A DNA stretch of 64,000 bases from Lewinellaceae bacterium (GCA_020636135.1 JACJYK010000003.1:186001-250000), one strand, 5' to 3'. Shown: positions 8,067 to 18,204, counted from the stretch's first letter. Translations and numbers: made by a program. The notes: generated by a model not told the origin, from the sequence alone.

Positions 8067-10127
8067 ATGTATCGCTTTATTTTCTCTTCATGCCTGCTTC
8101 TGATAAGTTTGTCGTTTACTGCCCAGAACCCGGTTAGCCTGGAGTCCCTGCTCAGTGCTTCGTATTGTTCTGCCCTTGATGGCAGCCCTGATGGCAAAGC
8201 AATCGCCTGGGTAGAGGAGAAAGCCGGAGTCCGGACATTATATGCTGCCGAAAGTCCGGATTTTTTACCGCACCTGCTGTATTCCAGCGGTAAGGATGAT
8301 GGCCAGGAGGTTGGTCAGATCCAGTTTTCACCCGATCACCAGACTGTCTACTTTGTCTGTGGTGGTGGTTCGAATCGACAGGGAGAAATTCCAAACCCTG
8401 CATCCTATACGCAATATCCCGTCCGGGAACTGAAGATGGTCCCACTTACCGGAGGGTCCGTCAAAACGCTCGGCAGCTATTCCGGCGCAGTCCTGTCACC
8501 GGACGGACAGTACCTCCTTGTCCCTCAGGGCGGGCGGCTTTCCCGGCTGGACCCCGTGTCCGGTAAAATAGAGTTGCTGGTCCAGATGCGGGGCTCTTTC
8601 AGCAATGTGTCCATCCATCCCAAAACGGGTAAAATCCTATTTGCCAGCAATCGTGGTGATCACAGTTTCATTGGCTATCTGAATTCTGCGCAGGATCCGG
8701 CTATCAACTGGGTCGCGCCCTCCTTATTCCGGGATGGTGAGCCGGTATGGTCTCCTGACGGCACTCAAATTGCTTTCCTGCGTTTACCCGGGTTAGAGCA
8801 GGGCGAACTGACCAATCTCACGGGTGGCACCTCCTTTGCCGTGATGAAATACAGTCTCTCCGGTCAGCAGGCAGTCACGCTGTGGCAATCTCCTGCTGAT
8901 GATGGTGGATTCGCTCAATATTACCCCAGTCATCCTCTCCTCTGGCCCTCCGGCAATGTCATTCTGTTCTATTCCGAACATGAAAACTGGATGAAGATAT
9001 ACCGGATCAATGCTGATGGTGGGGTACCGGCCGCGCTTATACCCGGTGCCTGTGAGATCGAACATCAATCGGTCGGCCCGAACAGCCAATTCATCGTTGT
9101 GAGTTCCAACTGCGGAAGCATCGATCTGCGTGACCTCAGTCGCATCAACATCCAGACCGGGACCATAGATCCATTCCTGGTAACCAATGAAATTGAAACC
9201 GATCCGGTAGCCCTTGCAAATGGATGGGTGGCCTACCGCAAATCAAGCGCCACCATGCCTACTGCCATATACCTCTGGGACGGACGGCAGGAAAAGAAAA
9301 TTTTTCCAGTCCAGCCAGAGCCGGACTTCCCGGCGGATGCGCTGGTTACTCCTGAGCAGGTTGTATTTCAAACACCGGACAACTGGCAGGTGCATGGACA
9401 ATTATTCCGCCCGAAAGGCAAGCCCAATGGCGCGGCGATCATTTTCATGCACGGAGGGCCTATCCGGCAAATGTTACTGGGATATCATTACAGCAGCTAT
9501 TACGCCAATGCCTACTCGATGAATCAATACCTGGCCAGCCTAGGCTATGTGGTCATGAGTGTCAACTACCGTTCCGGCATTGGTTATGGCCGGTTATTCC
9601 GCAGAGCGCCCCAACAAGGACCTCGTGGAGCCAGCGAATACCAGGACATTGTAGCAGCTGCACACTATCTGCAGGCACTGCCTGAGGTTGATGCCTCCCG
9701 GATCGGACTCTGGGGAGGCAGTTACGGTGGTTATCTGACCGCTATGGGATTGGCCAGGAACAGTGACATCTTCAAGGCGGGAGTCGACTTGCACGGTGTC
9801 CATGACTGGGCCTGGCGGGCCAGGGACTTCTCCCCCGGTGGAGCCTGGGGCATCAATGAGGCCCTGATGGATGATGCTTATAACAGCTCTCCCATCAGCG
9901 AGGTGGGTACCTGGCGATCTCCGGTACTACTTATCCACGGAGATGACGACCGAAATGTAATGTTTGGTCAGAGCATCGACCTGGCGAGGAAACTGGACGC
10001 ACATCACGTACCCTACGACGTGCTGGTCCTTCCGGACGAAGTGCACGGATTTCTACGCTATGCTTCCTGGCTGGAGGCTTACCGTCGCGGTGCTCAATTT
10101 TTTAATGATCATTTACTTAAAAAATAG
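8067..10127 (+). CDS. Secreted S9 family prolyl-oligopeptidase-like serine peptidase
   Basis: A 686-residue exported peptidase: a beta-propeller (WD40-like/DPP-type blades with repeated SPDG motifs such as GSPDGKAIAW and VWSPDGTQIAFL) followed by an alpha/beta hydrolase. The nucleophile Ser is about residue 552 in GGSYGGY; the acid lies in LLIHGDDDRNV and the His in DEVHGFL. I chose the ATG at 8067 because it gives a clean signal peptide (YRFIFSSCLLLISLSFTAQ); the in-frame ATG at 8034 would add eleven charged residues in front. It probably cleaves peptides in the periplasm or outside the cell. The DUF1295 gene begins 6 bp downstream, suggesting co-transcription. Confidence 0.92.
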   Translation: MYRFIFSSCLLLISLSFTAQNPVSLESLLSASYCSALDGSPDGKAIAWVEEKAGVRTLYAAESPDFLPHLLYSSGKDDGQEVGQIQFSPDHQTVYFVCGGGSNRQGEIPNPASYTQYPVRELKMVPLTGGSVKTLGSYSGAVLSPDGQYLLVPQGGRLSRLDPVSGKIELLVQMRGSFSNVSIHPKTGKILFASNRGDHSFIGYLNSAQDPAINWVAPSLFRDGEPVWSPDGTQIAFLRLPGLEQGELTNLTGGTSFAVMKYSLSGQQAVTLWQSPADDGGFAQYYPSHPLLWPSGNVILFYSEHENWMKIYRINADGGVPAALIPGACEIEHQSVGPNSQFIVVSSNCGSIDLRDLSRINIQTGTIDPFLVTNEIETDPVALANGWVAYRKSSATMPTAIYLWDGRQEKKIFPVQPEPDFPADALVTPEQVVFQTPDNWQVHGQLFRPKGKPNGAAIIFMHGGPIRQMLLGYHYSSYYANAYSMNQYLASLGYVVMSVNYRSGIGYGRLFRRAPQQGPRGASEYQDIVAAAHYLQALPEVDASRIGLWGGSYGGYLTAMGLARNSDIFKAGVDLHGVHDWAWRARDFSPGGAWGINEALMDDAYNSSPISEVGTWRSPVLLIHGDDDRNVMFGQSIDLARKLDAHHVPYDVLVLPDEVHGFLRYASWLEAYRRGAQFFNDHLLKK

Positions 10128-10133
10128 GTCTTC

Positions 10134-11057
10134 ATGATCCGTACCGCCTTTCTTCTCGTCTTTACGCTGATCATTGTACCGGTCATCATCTACTATTCCG
10201 GCATCCATCTGTCCTCATTGCAACTGGTAGTCATGGCCCGGTTGTTACGGGTCTACCTGGTCATTGCGGGGATCTGTTTTGTGGTCGGTGAAATTACCAG
10301 GAATTACAGCCAGGTTGACAAATTGTGGAGTCTGATGCCCATTGTTTACGCATGGCTTGCAACTTCCTGGTCAGGATGGGCTGATCGGATGGTCCTTATA
10401 TCCGTTCTGATCACTTTATGGGGCATCCGTCTGACCTATAATTTCTTCCGCCGCGGTGGATATACCTGGCCGTTATGGCAGGGTGAGGAAGATTACCGGT
10501 GGGCTGTAATCCGGGCCAAGCCCGTCTTTCAAAAGCCCCTGGTCTGGACACTTTTTAATTTATTTTTCATCTGTTATTATCAAATGGGTTTGATCCTCTT
10601 GTTCACCTTGCCTGTCGTCGCTGCAATTCCGTCGGATCATCAACCCCTTGCCATTTCAGACTTGATCTTAAGTTTAATGTTCATTGCTTTTCTCTTTGTG
10701 GAGACGCTGGCCGATCAGCAACAATGGAATTTCCAACAGACAAAAAAGCATACGCCCATTACAGGTAAAGGATTTCTGGATACTGGATTATGGCGTATCG
10801 TCCGGCACCCAAATTATGCTGCAGAGCAAGCCATCTGGATCCTGATCTATGGTTTCAGTATCACAGCCGGAAATCCATGGATCAACTGGTCTGTTGCCGG
10901 ATGCCTGCTATTGCTTTTGCTGTTCAAGGGCAGCTCTGATTTTTCTGAAGCCATTTCTGTAAGTAAATACCCTGGGTACGCTACATACATCAGGAATACC
11001 GGACGCTTTCTGCCCCGGATTTCCTTTACAAAACGGGCGATACCGGAAAATAGCTGA
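10134..11057 (+). CDS. DUF1295 / steroid-5-alpha-reductase-like membrane protein
   Basis: A 307-residue integral membrane protein with about seven hydrophobic segments. The C-terminal signature LWRIVRHPNYAAEQAIW is the HPNY motif shared by DUF1295, isoprenylcysteine methyltransferases and steroid 5-alpha reductases, where it binds the NADPH or S-adenosylmethionine cofactor. Substrate and reaction are unknown; fatty acid, steroid-like or isoprenoid lipids are plausible by family. It follows the S9 peptidase by 6 bp, though the two have no obvious common pathway. Confidence 0.82.
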   Translation: MIRTAFLLVFTLIIVPVIIYYSGIHLSSLQLVVMARLLRVYLVIAGICFVVGEITRNYSQVDKLWSLMPIVYAWLATSWSGWADRMVLISVLITLWGIRLTYNFFRRGGYTWPLWQGEEDYRWAVIRAKPVFQKPLVWTLFNLFFICYYQMGLILLFTLPVVAAIPSDHQPLAISDLILSLMFIAFLFVETLADQQQWNFQQTKKHTPITGKGFLDTGLWRIVRHPNYAAEQAIWILIYGFSITAGNPWINWSVAGCLLLLLLFKGSSDFSEAISVSKYPGYATYIRNTGRFLPRISFTKRAIPENS

Positions 11058-11134
11058 TCTTTCTTCCGGGCTGTCTTTAAAGCTATACTGGGTAGTTTTC
11101 CTACCTTTACATCAAGCACCAAATCGTCCAATCC

Positions 11135-11731
11135 ATGGCCTTTCTAGAACCTTTATCCGCGAATCACACGCCTGACCTGGCCGAAGATTTTGCGATATTC
11201 GAGCGTATCCTGGGCTTTGTGCCCAATAGCCTCCTGACCATGCAGCGAAAGCCGGAAATCGTCCGGGGTTTTGGTGTTTTAACCGAGGCGGTGATGGACC
11301 CCAATGGTACGGTACATCCGGGTTTTAAACGGTTGCTCGCCCATTTGTCCAGCCGGGCAGCCGGCTGTCAGTATTGTGAAGCACACTCACTGATCGCTGC
11401 TCAGATACACGATATTCCGGCTGAAAAAGTGGCTGCCATCTGGGAATATCAAACCAACCCACTGTACACGGCCGCTGAAAGGGCTGCACTCGATTTTGCT
11501 TTTGCCACCGGTCAGGTCCCCAACGGCGTAACTGCTGAGATCATGGACCTGGTGAAAAAATATTGGTCGGAAGAGCAAATCGTCGAGATGCTCGCTGCCG
11601 TCAGCTTATATGGCTTTCTCAATCGCTGGAATGACTCCATGGCTACCTCCCTGGAAATACCGGCAGAAGACCTCGGTAACCGCATCCTTCAGCGGGGAGG
11701 ATGGACCGGAGGTAAACACTTGAAAAAATAA
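11135..11731 (+). CDS. Carboxymuconolactone decarboxylase / AhpD-like protein
   Basis: A 198-residue all-helical CMD-family protein. The AhpD-type redox site is CQYCEAH (C78, C81, H84), so a peroxidase-related thiol function is more likely than decarboxylation. Length suits the peroxidase-related group with two helical halves. A near-consensus TACCTTTA lies at 11102-11109, 26 bp upstream of the start. The next gene, a class V aminotransferase, starts 8 bp after the stop, so they are probably co-transcribed. Physiological substrate unknown. Confidence 0.85.
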   Translation: MAFLEPLSANHTPDLAEDFAIFERILGFVPNSLLTMQRKPEIVRGFGVLTEAVMDPNGTVHPGFKRLLAHLSSRAAGCQYCEAHSLIAAQIHDIPAEKVAAIWEYQTNPLYTAAERAALDFAFATGQVPNGVTAEIMDLVKKYWSEEQIVEMLAAVSLYGFLNRWNDSMATSLEIPAEDLGNRILQRGGWTGGKHLKK

Positions 11732-11738
11732 AATAACC

Positions 11739-12947
11739 ATGTTGCAGGAAGTACGAACACATTTTACCGCCCTGAAGCAGACTGTCGGTAACCAGCCCGT
11801 GGTCTTTCTGGATGGCCCGGCAGGAACTCAGGTTCCCGATCAGGTCATTGAATCCATGGTCCGCTATTACCACCAGTCCAACGCCAATACCCACGGTCAA
11901 TTTGCCAATGCGCATGAGACGGACGACATGATGGAACAGACGAGGCAGGACGCTGCAGCTTTCCTTAATGCCCCGGAATCGGGGTGCATTTCTTTTGGTC
12001 AGAATATGACAACGCTGGCTTTTGCTCTGGCACGGGCATTCGGCAGGATCTTCAAGCCGGGTGATGAAGTTTTGATCACCCAGCTGGATCATGAAGCCAA
12101 TCGCGGTCCGTGGCTCACCCTGCGGGATCAGGGAATTATCGTCCGGGAAATCCGGCTTAAACCGGAGGGCGTCCTGGATTACGATGATTTTCACCAAAAG
12201 CTGAATGAGCGGACACGCCTGGTCTGTGTCGGCGGAGCGTCCAATTTTACCGGGACGGTAAATGATCTGGCGCTTATCCGGCAGGCCACGTATCAGTCCG
12301 GAGCGTGGATGCTGGTGGATGCCGTACACTATGCACCTCACTTTCTGATTGACGTTCAGGCACTGGGATGTGACTTTTTATTGTGTTCAGCCTATAAGTT
12401 TTACGGACCGCATGTTGGCATTCTGTATGCTAAACCTGGTCTGCTCAGTCAATTGCCCACAGACCGGCTGCGGACCCAGGATCCGGTAGCTCCTTATCGG
12501 ATCGAGACCGGAACACTCAACCATGCTGCCATTGCTGGCGTGCAGGGTGCCATCCATTGGATGGCTTCCTGGGGTGACGGTAATTCGTTGCGGGATCGAC
12601 TTGACACGGCCTATCAGCGTATCCGGGCTCACGAATACCAGCTTGCCCGCAAGCTTTACGAAGGACTGATCCATCTGTCCGGGATTACGGTGGTCGGTCC
12701 GGATATGGATGTTGCATTAAGAGCTCCTACACTATCCTTCTATCATCACCGGCTAACCGCAGATGAAGTATGCAAACAACTGGGCGAACAGGGGATTTTT
12801 GCCTGGGATGGAAACTTCTATGCCATTCGTGCAGCAGAGGTACTTGGTTTGCTGGAAAGAGGCGGCGTAACCCGGATGGGCATCTCGATGTATACTGTAC
12901 CCCGTGATATCGAACGTACGCTAGAGGTCCTTGCAACAATTTCCTGA
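11739..12947 (+). CDS. Class V aminotransferase, cysteine-desulfurase-like (VC1184 type)
   Basis: A 402-residue PLP enzyme of fold type I. DAVHYAPH holds the Asp (194) that contacts the pyridine nitrogen, and SAYKFYGPHVG holds the Schiff-base Lys (220). The opening FLDGPAGTQVPDQVI and SNANTHGQF are typical of the VC1184 subfamily, often annotated as cysteine desulfurase-like or kynureninase-like. The flexible Cys loop of true SufS/IscS enzymes is not evident, so sulfur transfer is uncertain. No suf or isc genes are near. It lies 8 bp after the AhpD-like gene and ends at a bidirectional terminator. Confidence 0.87.
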   Translation: MLQEVRTHFTALKQTVGNQPVVFLDGPAGTQVPDQVIESMVRYYHQSNANTHGQFANAHETDDMMEQTRQDAAAFLNAPESGCISFGQNMTTLAFALARAFGRIFKPGDEVLITQLDHEANRGPWLTLRDQGIIVREIRLKPEGVLDYDDFHQKLNERTRLVCVGGASNFTGTVNDLALIRQATYQSGAWMLVDAVHYAPHFLIDVQALGCDFLLCSAYKFYGPHVGILYAKPGLLSQLPTDRLRTQDPVAPYRIETGTLNHAAIAGVQGAIHWMASWGDGNSLRDRLDTAYQRIRAHEYQLARKLYEGLIHLSGITVVGPDMDVALRAPTLSFYHHRLTADEVCKQLGEQGIFAWDGNFYAIRAAEVLGLLERGGVTRMGISMYTVPRDIERTLEVLATIS

Positions 12948-12953
12948 GGAAAC

Positions 12954-12993
12954 AAAAAAGGCGTGATTACCAGAAGCATTCACGCCTTTTTTT
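12954..12993. terminator. Bidirectional intrinsic terminator
   Basis: AAAAAAGGCGTGA and TCACGCCTTTTTTT form a 13-bp perfect stem around a 13-base loop, with an A tract on one side and a T tract on the other. It sits in the 66-bp gap between the convergent aminotransferase and M16 peptidase genes and can serve both. Confidence 0.92.
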
Positions 12994-13013
12994 AAATTTC
13001 CTGATCCTGGCAT

Positions 13014-15863
13014 TTAGTTGAGGACTTGAGTCACTGGTACGGCATCCCGGTCCAGCTGAATGGGCTGACCCAATCCGCAAGCTTTTAACCGGTCCATCTG
13101 GGTGGCTCCATCTCCGATGATCACATACACCATTTTGTTCGGATCAATGTATTTTTTAATCAAGCCCTGTGCTTCCGGCAGGGTAAGTGCTTTCATTTTT
13201 TCCTGCTGCTGAACCACATAGTCCGACGGGAGATCGAACGTACTGATGTTCTCGAGCATATTCATCTTCTGAGCAAGGGTTTCAAAAGCGCGCGCATTGC
13301 TCTTGGAATACGTCTGCTTGGTTTTGTCGAGGTCCTCCTGGGAAAAGTTTTGTCCGTAATTATCGATGATATCCTTAAAGATATCCACTGACTCCTTGGT
13401 CACGTTACTGCGGACACTGCTATTGGCGATAAAGGCTCCTTCGTTTTGGCGGCGCGTGAATTGAGACCGCGCTCCATAGGTATATCCTTTTTCCTCCCGC
13501 AGGGTCATGTTCAGTTGACTATTAAAGCTTCCTCCCAATTTGTAATTGACCAGGTCGGCCATGAAATAATCATCATTGCTGGCTTTCATCGCCAGTGTTC
13601 CAACGGATACGACCGATTGTTTTGAATTGGGAACATCTACAAAATAAAGGCTTGGATGGTCCGGCGCCGTCTGTGCCGTATATTCAGGTATGATCACTTC
13701 TTTTTCATGCCAGTTATCAACCAGACCTGTCAGAGCTTTTTTTACCTGATCCCGGGTTACGGAACCAGCTACATGCATTGTAGAAATGTTCGGTGCAAAA
13801 TAGCTGGCATAAAAGCTTTTGAGATCGTCAAGCGTGATCGACGCTACGGATGCTTCTGTGCCAAGCGATGAATTGGAAAGGATGTGGTCAGGTCCATAGA
13901 TCAGTTTGTTGAATACATTGGACGCGATGGCATTGGGCTGTGCACCCCGCTGCTGGATATCGGTGATGGTCTTTTGCTTCACCCGTTCAAATTCCTTCGC
14001 ATCCCAGCGAGGCTGCAGCAGGATTTCCTGCACCAGGGCCATGGTCTGGTCGAAATTACGTGTGAGCGAATTACCAGATAATTCGATGTATTCCGAATTG
14101 GTGTACATGCTGATGTTGGAACCTAGCAATCCGATGGCATCCTGTAATTCTTCCGGGGTTTTATTCTGAGTCCCTTCCATCATGATGTCGGTCATCAGGT
14201 TAGCTACGCCTATTTTATTCGGGTCATCCAGCAACATGCCTCCTTTGATCCGCAAGCTAAATTCAACCAGAGGCAATTCAGTATTTTCGATGCCATAAAC
14301 CAGCAGGCCATCGGGCATTTGTTCATTCCAGATATTCGGTACGGTAAAATCCGGTGAGGCTCCCAATTCAGGTTCTACGCTGCGGTCGATCTGGGATGGT
14401 GTCTTATCGAATGCTACCTCATCCTCGGCCATCGGTGCATTTTCCGCTCCTTCCACGATCGGCTCTTCCACTACTTCAGCAGTTTGGGAATTGGCCAGGG
14501 CCAGATCCAATTGTCCTTTCGGTACGAAGCTGGTCGCGATAAAGGGCTTATTCTTCAGGTATTGGTTATAGACCCGGGTGATATCCTCTTTGGTGACGCC
14601 GAGGATTTTCTGGATCTCCTGCTCGAGCAGCCCGGGGTCTCCACGGAAAGTGTTGAATTGTGCCAATTGGAATGACTTGGATAAAATGCTGGAAATGCCA
14701 TCGTAGAAGGCAATCTCCTGGGAATTTTTGATGCGCTCCATGTCCCGGTCATCGATGCCGTTCTGCTCAAATTGCTGGAACGCGTTTATCACCCCCTGAT
14801 AGACACTGTCCAGGTCGGTATTCTCATTAGCCCGGATGCGGATCATGAACTTGCCGGCTATTTCTCCGGTACTGTTGTAGGCAGCAACTCGGGGAGCCAG
14901 TTTTTTCTCCTCGACAATCTCCTTATACAGGGGAGCCCGTTTCCCATCGGAAAGGATGGCACCGAGATAATCCAGTGCATAGGAATCGGGATGTCCGTCC
15001 TCCACAGATGGAAATACCATGGTCAGCTCAGGAAGATTGGCAAAATTGTCTTCATGGACCAGCCGGATGGTTTCGGCGACCTGCCCAGGCTGCGGCTTAA
15101 TGGCCGGCACTTCCGGTTTTGCTTTGATCTCACCGAAATATTTTTCAATCAAAGGCTTGATTTCATCCGGCGTGATGTCTCCTGCAAGGACAACCGTGGC
15201 ATTATTCGGACCGTAATACGTGCCATAAAATGTTTTCACATCATCAATAGTCGCCGCTTCGAGATCTTCCAGGCTTCCGATCACCTGCCAGTTATAGGGA
15301 TGGCCTTCCGGGTACAACGCTTTGTCGATCACGTAACTGGTGTGCCCATAGGGTTGATTGTCCACCCGTTGGCGTTTTTCGTTTTTCACGACCTGCTTTT
15401 CATTTTCCAATACCGGTACGGTAACCGTATTGATCATGTAACCCATGCGATCGCTTTCCATCCACAGGACTTTTTCCAGCGCATCCTTGGGAAATACCTC
15501 GTAATAGATGGTACCATCCTGCCAGGTGCCTCCATTGAGGGTGCCTCCCAGCTCTTCTATTTTACGAAAGAAATTTCCTTTGCCCACGTTCTCGGAATTC
15601 TGAAAGAGCATATGCTCGAAAAAGTGCGCAAATCCGGTCCTGCCAGGCACTTCCCGGTTGGACCCCACGTGAAAGAGGATAGCCACGGAAACAATGGGGT
15701 CGGAGTGATCTTCGTGCAAAACCACTTGCAGCCCGTTATCCAGCTGATATTTTTCAAAGTCAATATTAAACTCAGTCGTATTCTTCTTCTCCATATTTTG
15801 ACAGGCATTCGTCGTAAGTAAAAGTGTGATAAGTAAAGTAAAAATCGAATGAAACGGTTTCAT
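13014..15863 (-). CDS. Two-domain M16 (insulinase-family) zinc peptidase lipoprotein
   Basis: A 949-residue protein with a lipoprotein signal peptide: lipobox TTNAC, lipid-accepting Cys21. The N-terminal M16 half has the inverted zinc motif HFFEH (80-84) and the third ligand Glu near 162 (NEKRQRVDNQPYG). The second M16 half, from about residue 510, lacks HxxEH and keeps the R/Y-type substrate-side features (TLREEKGYTYGARSQF). Joined active and inactive halves form a clam-shell chamber that degrades peptides, as in pitrilysin. It is probably anchored in the periplasm. A TATCTTTC -7-like element is at 15913-15920 (minus). Single gene. Confidence 0.94.
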   Translation of the reverse strand: MKPFHSIFTLLITLLLTTNACQNMEKKNTTEFNIDFEKYQLDNGLQVVLHEDHSDPIVSVAILFHVGSNREVPGRTGFAHFFEHMLFQNSENVGKGNFFRKIEELGGTLNGGTWQDGTIYYEVFPKDALEKVLWMESDRMGYMINTVTVPVLENEKQVVKNEKRQRVDNQPYGHTSYVIDKALYPEGHPYNWQVIGSLEDLEAATIDDVKTFYGTYYGPNNATVVLAGDITPDEIKPLIEKYFGEIKAKPEVPAIKPQPGQVAETIRLVHEDNFANLPELTMVFPSVEDGHPDSYALDYLGAILSDGKRAPLYKEIVEEKKLAPRVAAYNSTGEIAGKFMIRIRANENTDLDSVYQGVINAFQQFEQNGIDDRDMERIKNSQEIAFYDGISSILSKSFQLAQFNTFRGDPGLLEQEIQKILGVTKEDITRVYNQYLKNKPFIATSFVPKGQLDLALANSQTAEVVEEPIVEGAENAPMAEDEVAFDKTPSQIDRSVEPELGASPDFTVPNIWNEQMPDGLLVYGIENTELPLVEFSLRIKGGMLLDDPNKIGVANLMTDIMMEGTQNKTPEELQDAIGLLGSNISMYTNSEYIELSGNSLTRNFDQTMALVQEILLQPRWDAKEFERVKQKTITDIQQRGAQPNAIASNVFNKLIYGPDHILSNSSLGTEASVASITLDDLKSFYASYFAPNISTMHVAGSVTRDQVKKALTGLVDNWHEKEVIIPEYTAQTAPDHPSLYFVDVPNSKQSVVSVGTLAMKASNDDYFMADLVNYKLGGSFNSQLNMTLREEKGYTYGARSQFTRRQNEGAFIANSSVRSNVTKESVDIFKDIIDNYGQNFSQEDLDKTKQTYSKSNARAFETLAQKMNMLENISTFDLPSDYVVQQQEKMKALTLPEAQGLIKKYIDPNKMVYVIIGDGATQMDRLKACGLGQPIQLDRDAVPVTQVLN

Positions 15864-16051
15864 GTTAGTCAGTTTTTAATGTTGAATTTCCGGTCCAATT
15901 GCAATACGCAGCGAAAGATAGAAAAGTTGTTGCATATGATCGTTTTATGGCCCGATAAGGCCATTCAGTGCATATTGGTTTATCTTACGGCATTTACCGG
16001 GATTCTGTTCGTAAAGCATCAGATCCTAATTGGACCATTGAATCATCGGAC

Positions 16052-16804
16052 ATGCGTATTATACAGGTCAGCGACATTCATATTGCACGGGAAGGCATTG
16101 ATACCTTCGGGGTTGATGTCCGTGCAAATTTTGTGCATTTATTGGAGCATATCCGGACACTGGAGTTTGATTTGCTGGCCATAACCGGAGATTACTGTTT
16201 CAGGGAACCTCGCACTGAAATCTATGCCTGGGTCGCTGAACAGCTGAAGTCGATCAGACAGCCGATCTACCACATCGGTGGCAATCACGATCATATGTCT
16301 TACCTACATGAGGCATTTCAACTGACCCTCCCTATGCATGATCACGAATTATATTACCGGATCGAATATCAGGGTAAGGAGTTGCTTTTCCTGGACAGTG
16401 CCGTTGGTAAGATGTCGGAAGGCCAATTTAAGTGGCTGGAGGATCATCTGAATACGGCGACTGGGCCCATAATCCTGTTTACACATTACCCGCCTTATCC
16501 GATGGGCGTCCCGCACATGGATGAAAAGTATGCCTTTCAGCAATCCGGTCAGTTTGATGCCCTGGTCCAGTCCTGTGCTTATCCGGTGTACGTATTTTGT
16601 GGCCATTATCATGGTGAACGGACCGTCCATCGCGGCAATGTACACGTCCATATCGTACCTTCCTGTTTTTTCCAGATCGACCCGCGTACGGTAGAATTTC
16701 ATATTGAACATTACCGCATAGGATTCCGGACCATCGATGTGTTACCGGATCAGATACGCACCTGGGTGAATTATTTGCCAGGCAATAAATTGTCACTCGT
16801 CTGA
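16052..16804 (+). CDS. Calcineurin-like metallophosphoesterase
   Basis: A 250-residue cytoplasmic phosphoesterase with the full metal-binding set: SDIH (D8, H10), ITGDY, GGNHDH, FTHYPPYP and CGHYHGE. The order and spacing match the 3',5'-cAMP phosphodiesterase CpdA / Icc group, but the substrate cannot be settled from sequence. I chose the ATG at 16052, where the conserved MRIIQVSDIHI begins; the in-frame ATG at 15968 adds 28 residues with no family counterpart. Its last 34 bases overlap the 3' end of the convergent O-antigen-ligase-like gene. Confidence 0.88.
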   Translation: MRIIQVSDIHIAREGIDTFGVDVRANFVHLLEHIRTLEFDLLAITGDYCFREPRTEIYAWVAEQLKSIRQPIYHIGGNHDHMSYLHEAFQLTLPMHDHELYYRIEYQGKELLFLDSAVGKMSEGQFKWLEDHLNTATGPIILFTHYPPYPMGVPHMDEKYAFQQSGQFDALVQSCAYPVYVFCGHYHGERTVHRGNVHVHIVPSCFFQIDPRTVEFHIEHYRIGFRTIDVLPDQIRTWVNYLPGNKLSLV

Positions 16805-18204
16805 CCCCTGGATTCCACTGCAGCCAGCACGGCTAACCCAAAGAAGAAAAACGGACCTACTTTATCGGTTTCTACCATGTCGTTAAGCAATAGAATGATC
16901 AAGATGTGGATCATCATGACGGCATTGACCAATACAATAATTCTTTCCTGCTTTTTGAAATGATGAAATGCCCGCTCCGAGGCATACAGAAAATAAAAAC
17001 ACATCACAAGAAAGATGATGAACCCGGGGATACCCTGCTCTACCGTAGTCATGAGGTAATAGCAATGAATACCCGATTTTTCCGGATTGTCCGAAACGTA
17101 GGTTCGAAAACTGCTGACGGTATACGACTTGTAATAGTTGTAGAAATTGCCGGGTCCAAAACCGAATAGAGGCCGGTCCCTGATCATGTGCATACCCGCT
17201 ACCCACCGGTATACTCTTTCCATGGTTGAAATATCCTGTCCCTTGGCGGTGGCATCAAGCAGGGACTCAAACTCATAATACGTGACCGTTTTATCGTAGT
17301 CCGGAGCATAATCGAGGTAGCGGTTTTCATCCAGCATCCAGAAAATACCAGCAATACCCAATGCAACTCCCAACAACAAGGCCGTCTTTACCTGCTTAAG
17401 GTAGATGATCAGCCCTCCTCCGATACCGCCCATCAATGCAACATAAGTGGCCCGGGTGTAGGACAAATACATGGCTGTTATCAAAAGCAACGTCCCGGCC
17501 AGCCAAAAATTCCGTTTCCATCCCCGGGGTGATAGCCAAGCCAGACCGGCTATCAGCGGTATGGACAAACACACCAGTGAACCGTAATTGACATGATTCC
17601 GGAAAAAAGGTCCAACCACATTATTGATGCGATTGAATGCAAATCCGGTTGCCGCATGCCGGACCATAACCAGGACAACCACGGCGAGCAATGATAAACC
17701 CATCCATCGGATAGCCTTCTGCCAGTGCGCCGGAGTGAAAAGCAAGCCGGTGAAAGCATAAAAAGCCAGGATATACCAGGACTTGGCCAGAAAAAACTTT
17801 ACCGAGGTCATGGGGTGCTGGCTGGTCACTGTTGTATACAGGATCCAAAGCAAATGTAATAACAGCAAAATGGTAATGGGGTGCCGGAAGAAAGGTATTG
17901 ACAGGGTCCTTGGATTTTGAAGTAAGACCAGTACAAACAGGCCGGATAACAAAATCATCACGGGTTCGGTCGGAAGATCGGTCCCCAGTCCATTCGGGAA
18001 TACCACTTCAACGGAAAAGGGGATTAGCGCAAAAAGAAGGTAGTAGTAGAAGTCATAGCTGACCAGGGCAATTGCTCCAGCTAAGATCAACCCCGGTATT
18101 ATCCAGATGTACCACAGATTCAGGTAAATAGCCGTCCAGGCGCACAGGACCAACAATATTCCATAGGCGATCAGCCATCGGTCCAGTGTAGCCGTGGGAT
18201 TCAT
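16771..18204 (-). CDS. O-antigen ligase / polymerase-like membrane protein
   Basis: A 477-residue polytopic membrane protein (about 11-12 helices) with the large periplasmic loop of the Wzy_C/WaaL superfamily: GFGPGNFYNYYKSYTVSSF followed by HCYYLMTTVEQGIPG. These enzymes join undecaprenyl-linked glycans to lipid A core or polymerise repeat units in the periplasm; which of the two is not decidable. Its start overlaps the stop of the Wzz-like gene (ATGA at 18201-18204), and the flippase lies upstream, so it belongs to a surface-polysaccharide operon. Confidence 0.85.
   Translation of the reverse strand: MNPTATLDRWLIAYGILLVLCAWTAIYLNLWYIWIIPGLILAGAIALVSYDFYYYLLFALIPFSVEVVFPNGLGTDLPTEPVMILLSGLFVLVLLQNPRTLSIPFFRHPITILLLLHLLWILYTTVTSQHPMTSVKFFLAKSWYILAFYAFTGLLFTPAHWQKAIRWMGLSLLAVVVLVMVRHAATGFAFNRINNVVGPFFRNHVNYGSLVCLSIPLIAGLAWLSPRGWKRNFWLAGTLLLITAMYLSYTRATYVALMGGIGGGLIIYLKQVKTALLLGVALGIAGIFWMLDENRYLDYAPDYDKTVTYYEFESLLDATAKGQDISTMERVYRWVAGMHMIRDRPLFGFGPGNFYNYYKSYTVSSFRTYVSDNPEKSGIHCYYLMTTVEQGIPGFIIFLVMCFYFLYASERAFHHFKKQERIIVLVNAVMMIHILIILLLNDMVETDKVGPFFFFGLAVLAAVESRGQTSDNLLPGK

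Noticed and set aside
11643..12341. 232-codon minus-strand frame over the class V aminotransferase
   Set aside because: Antisense shadow; the PLP-enzyme motifs are on the plus strand.
14772..15821. Long open frame (349 codons) on the plus strand inside the M16 peptidase gene
   Set aside because: It is the antisense shadow of a clearly functional gene; the translation has no recognisable motif or signal.
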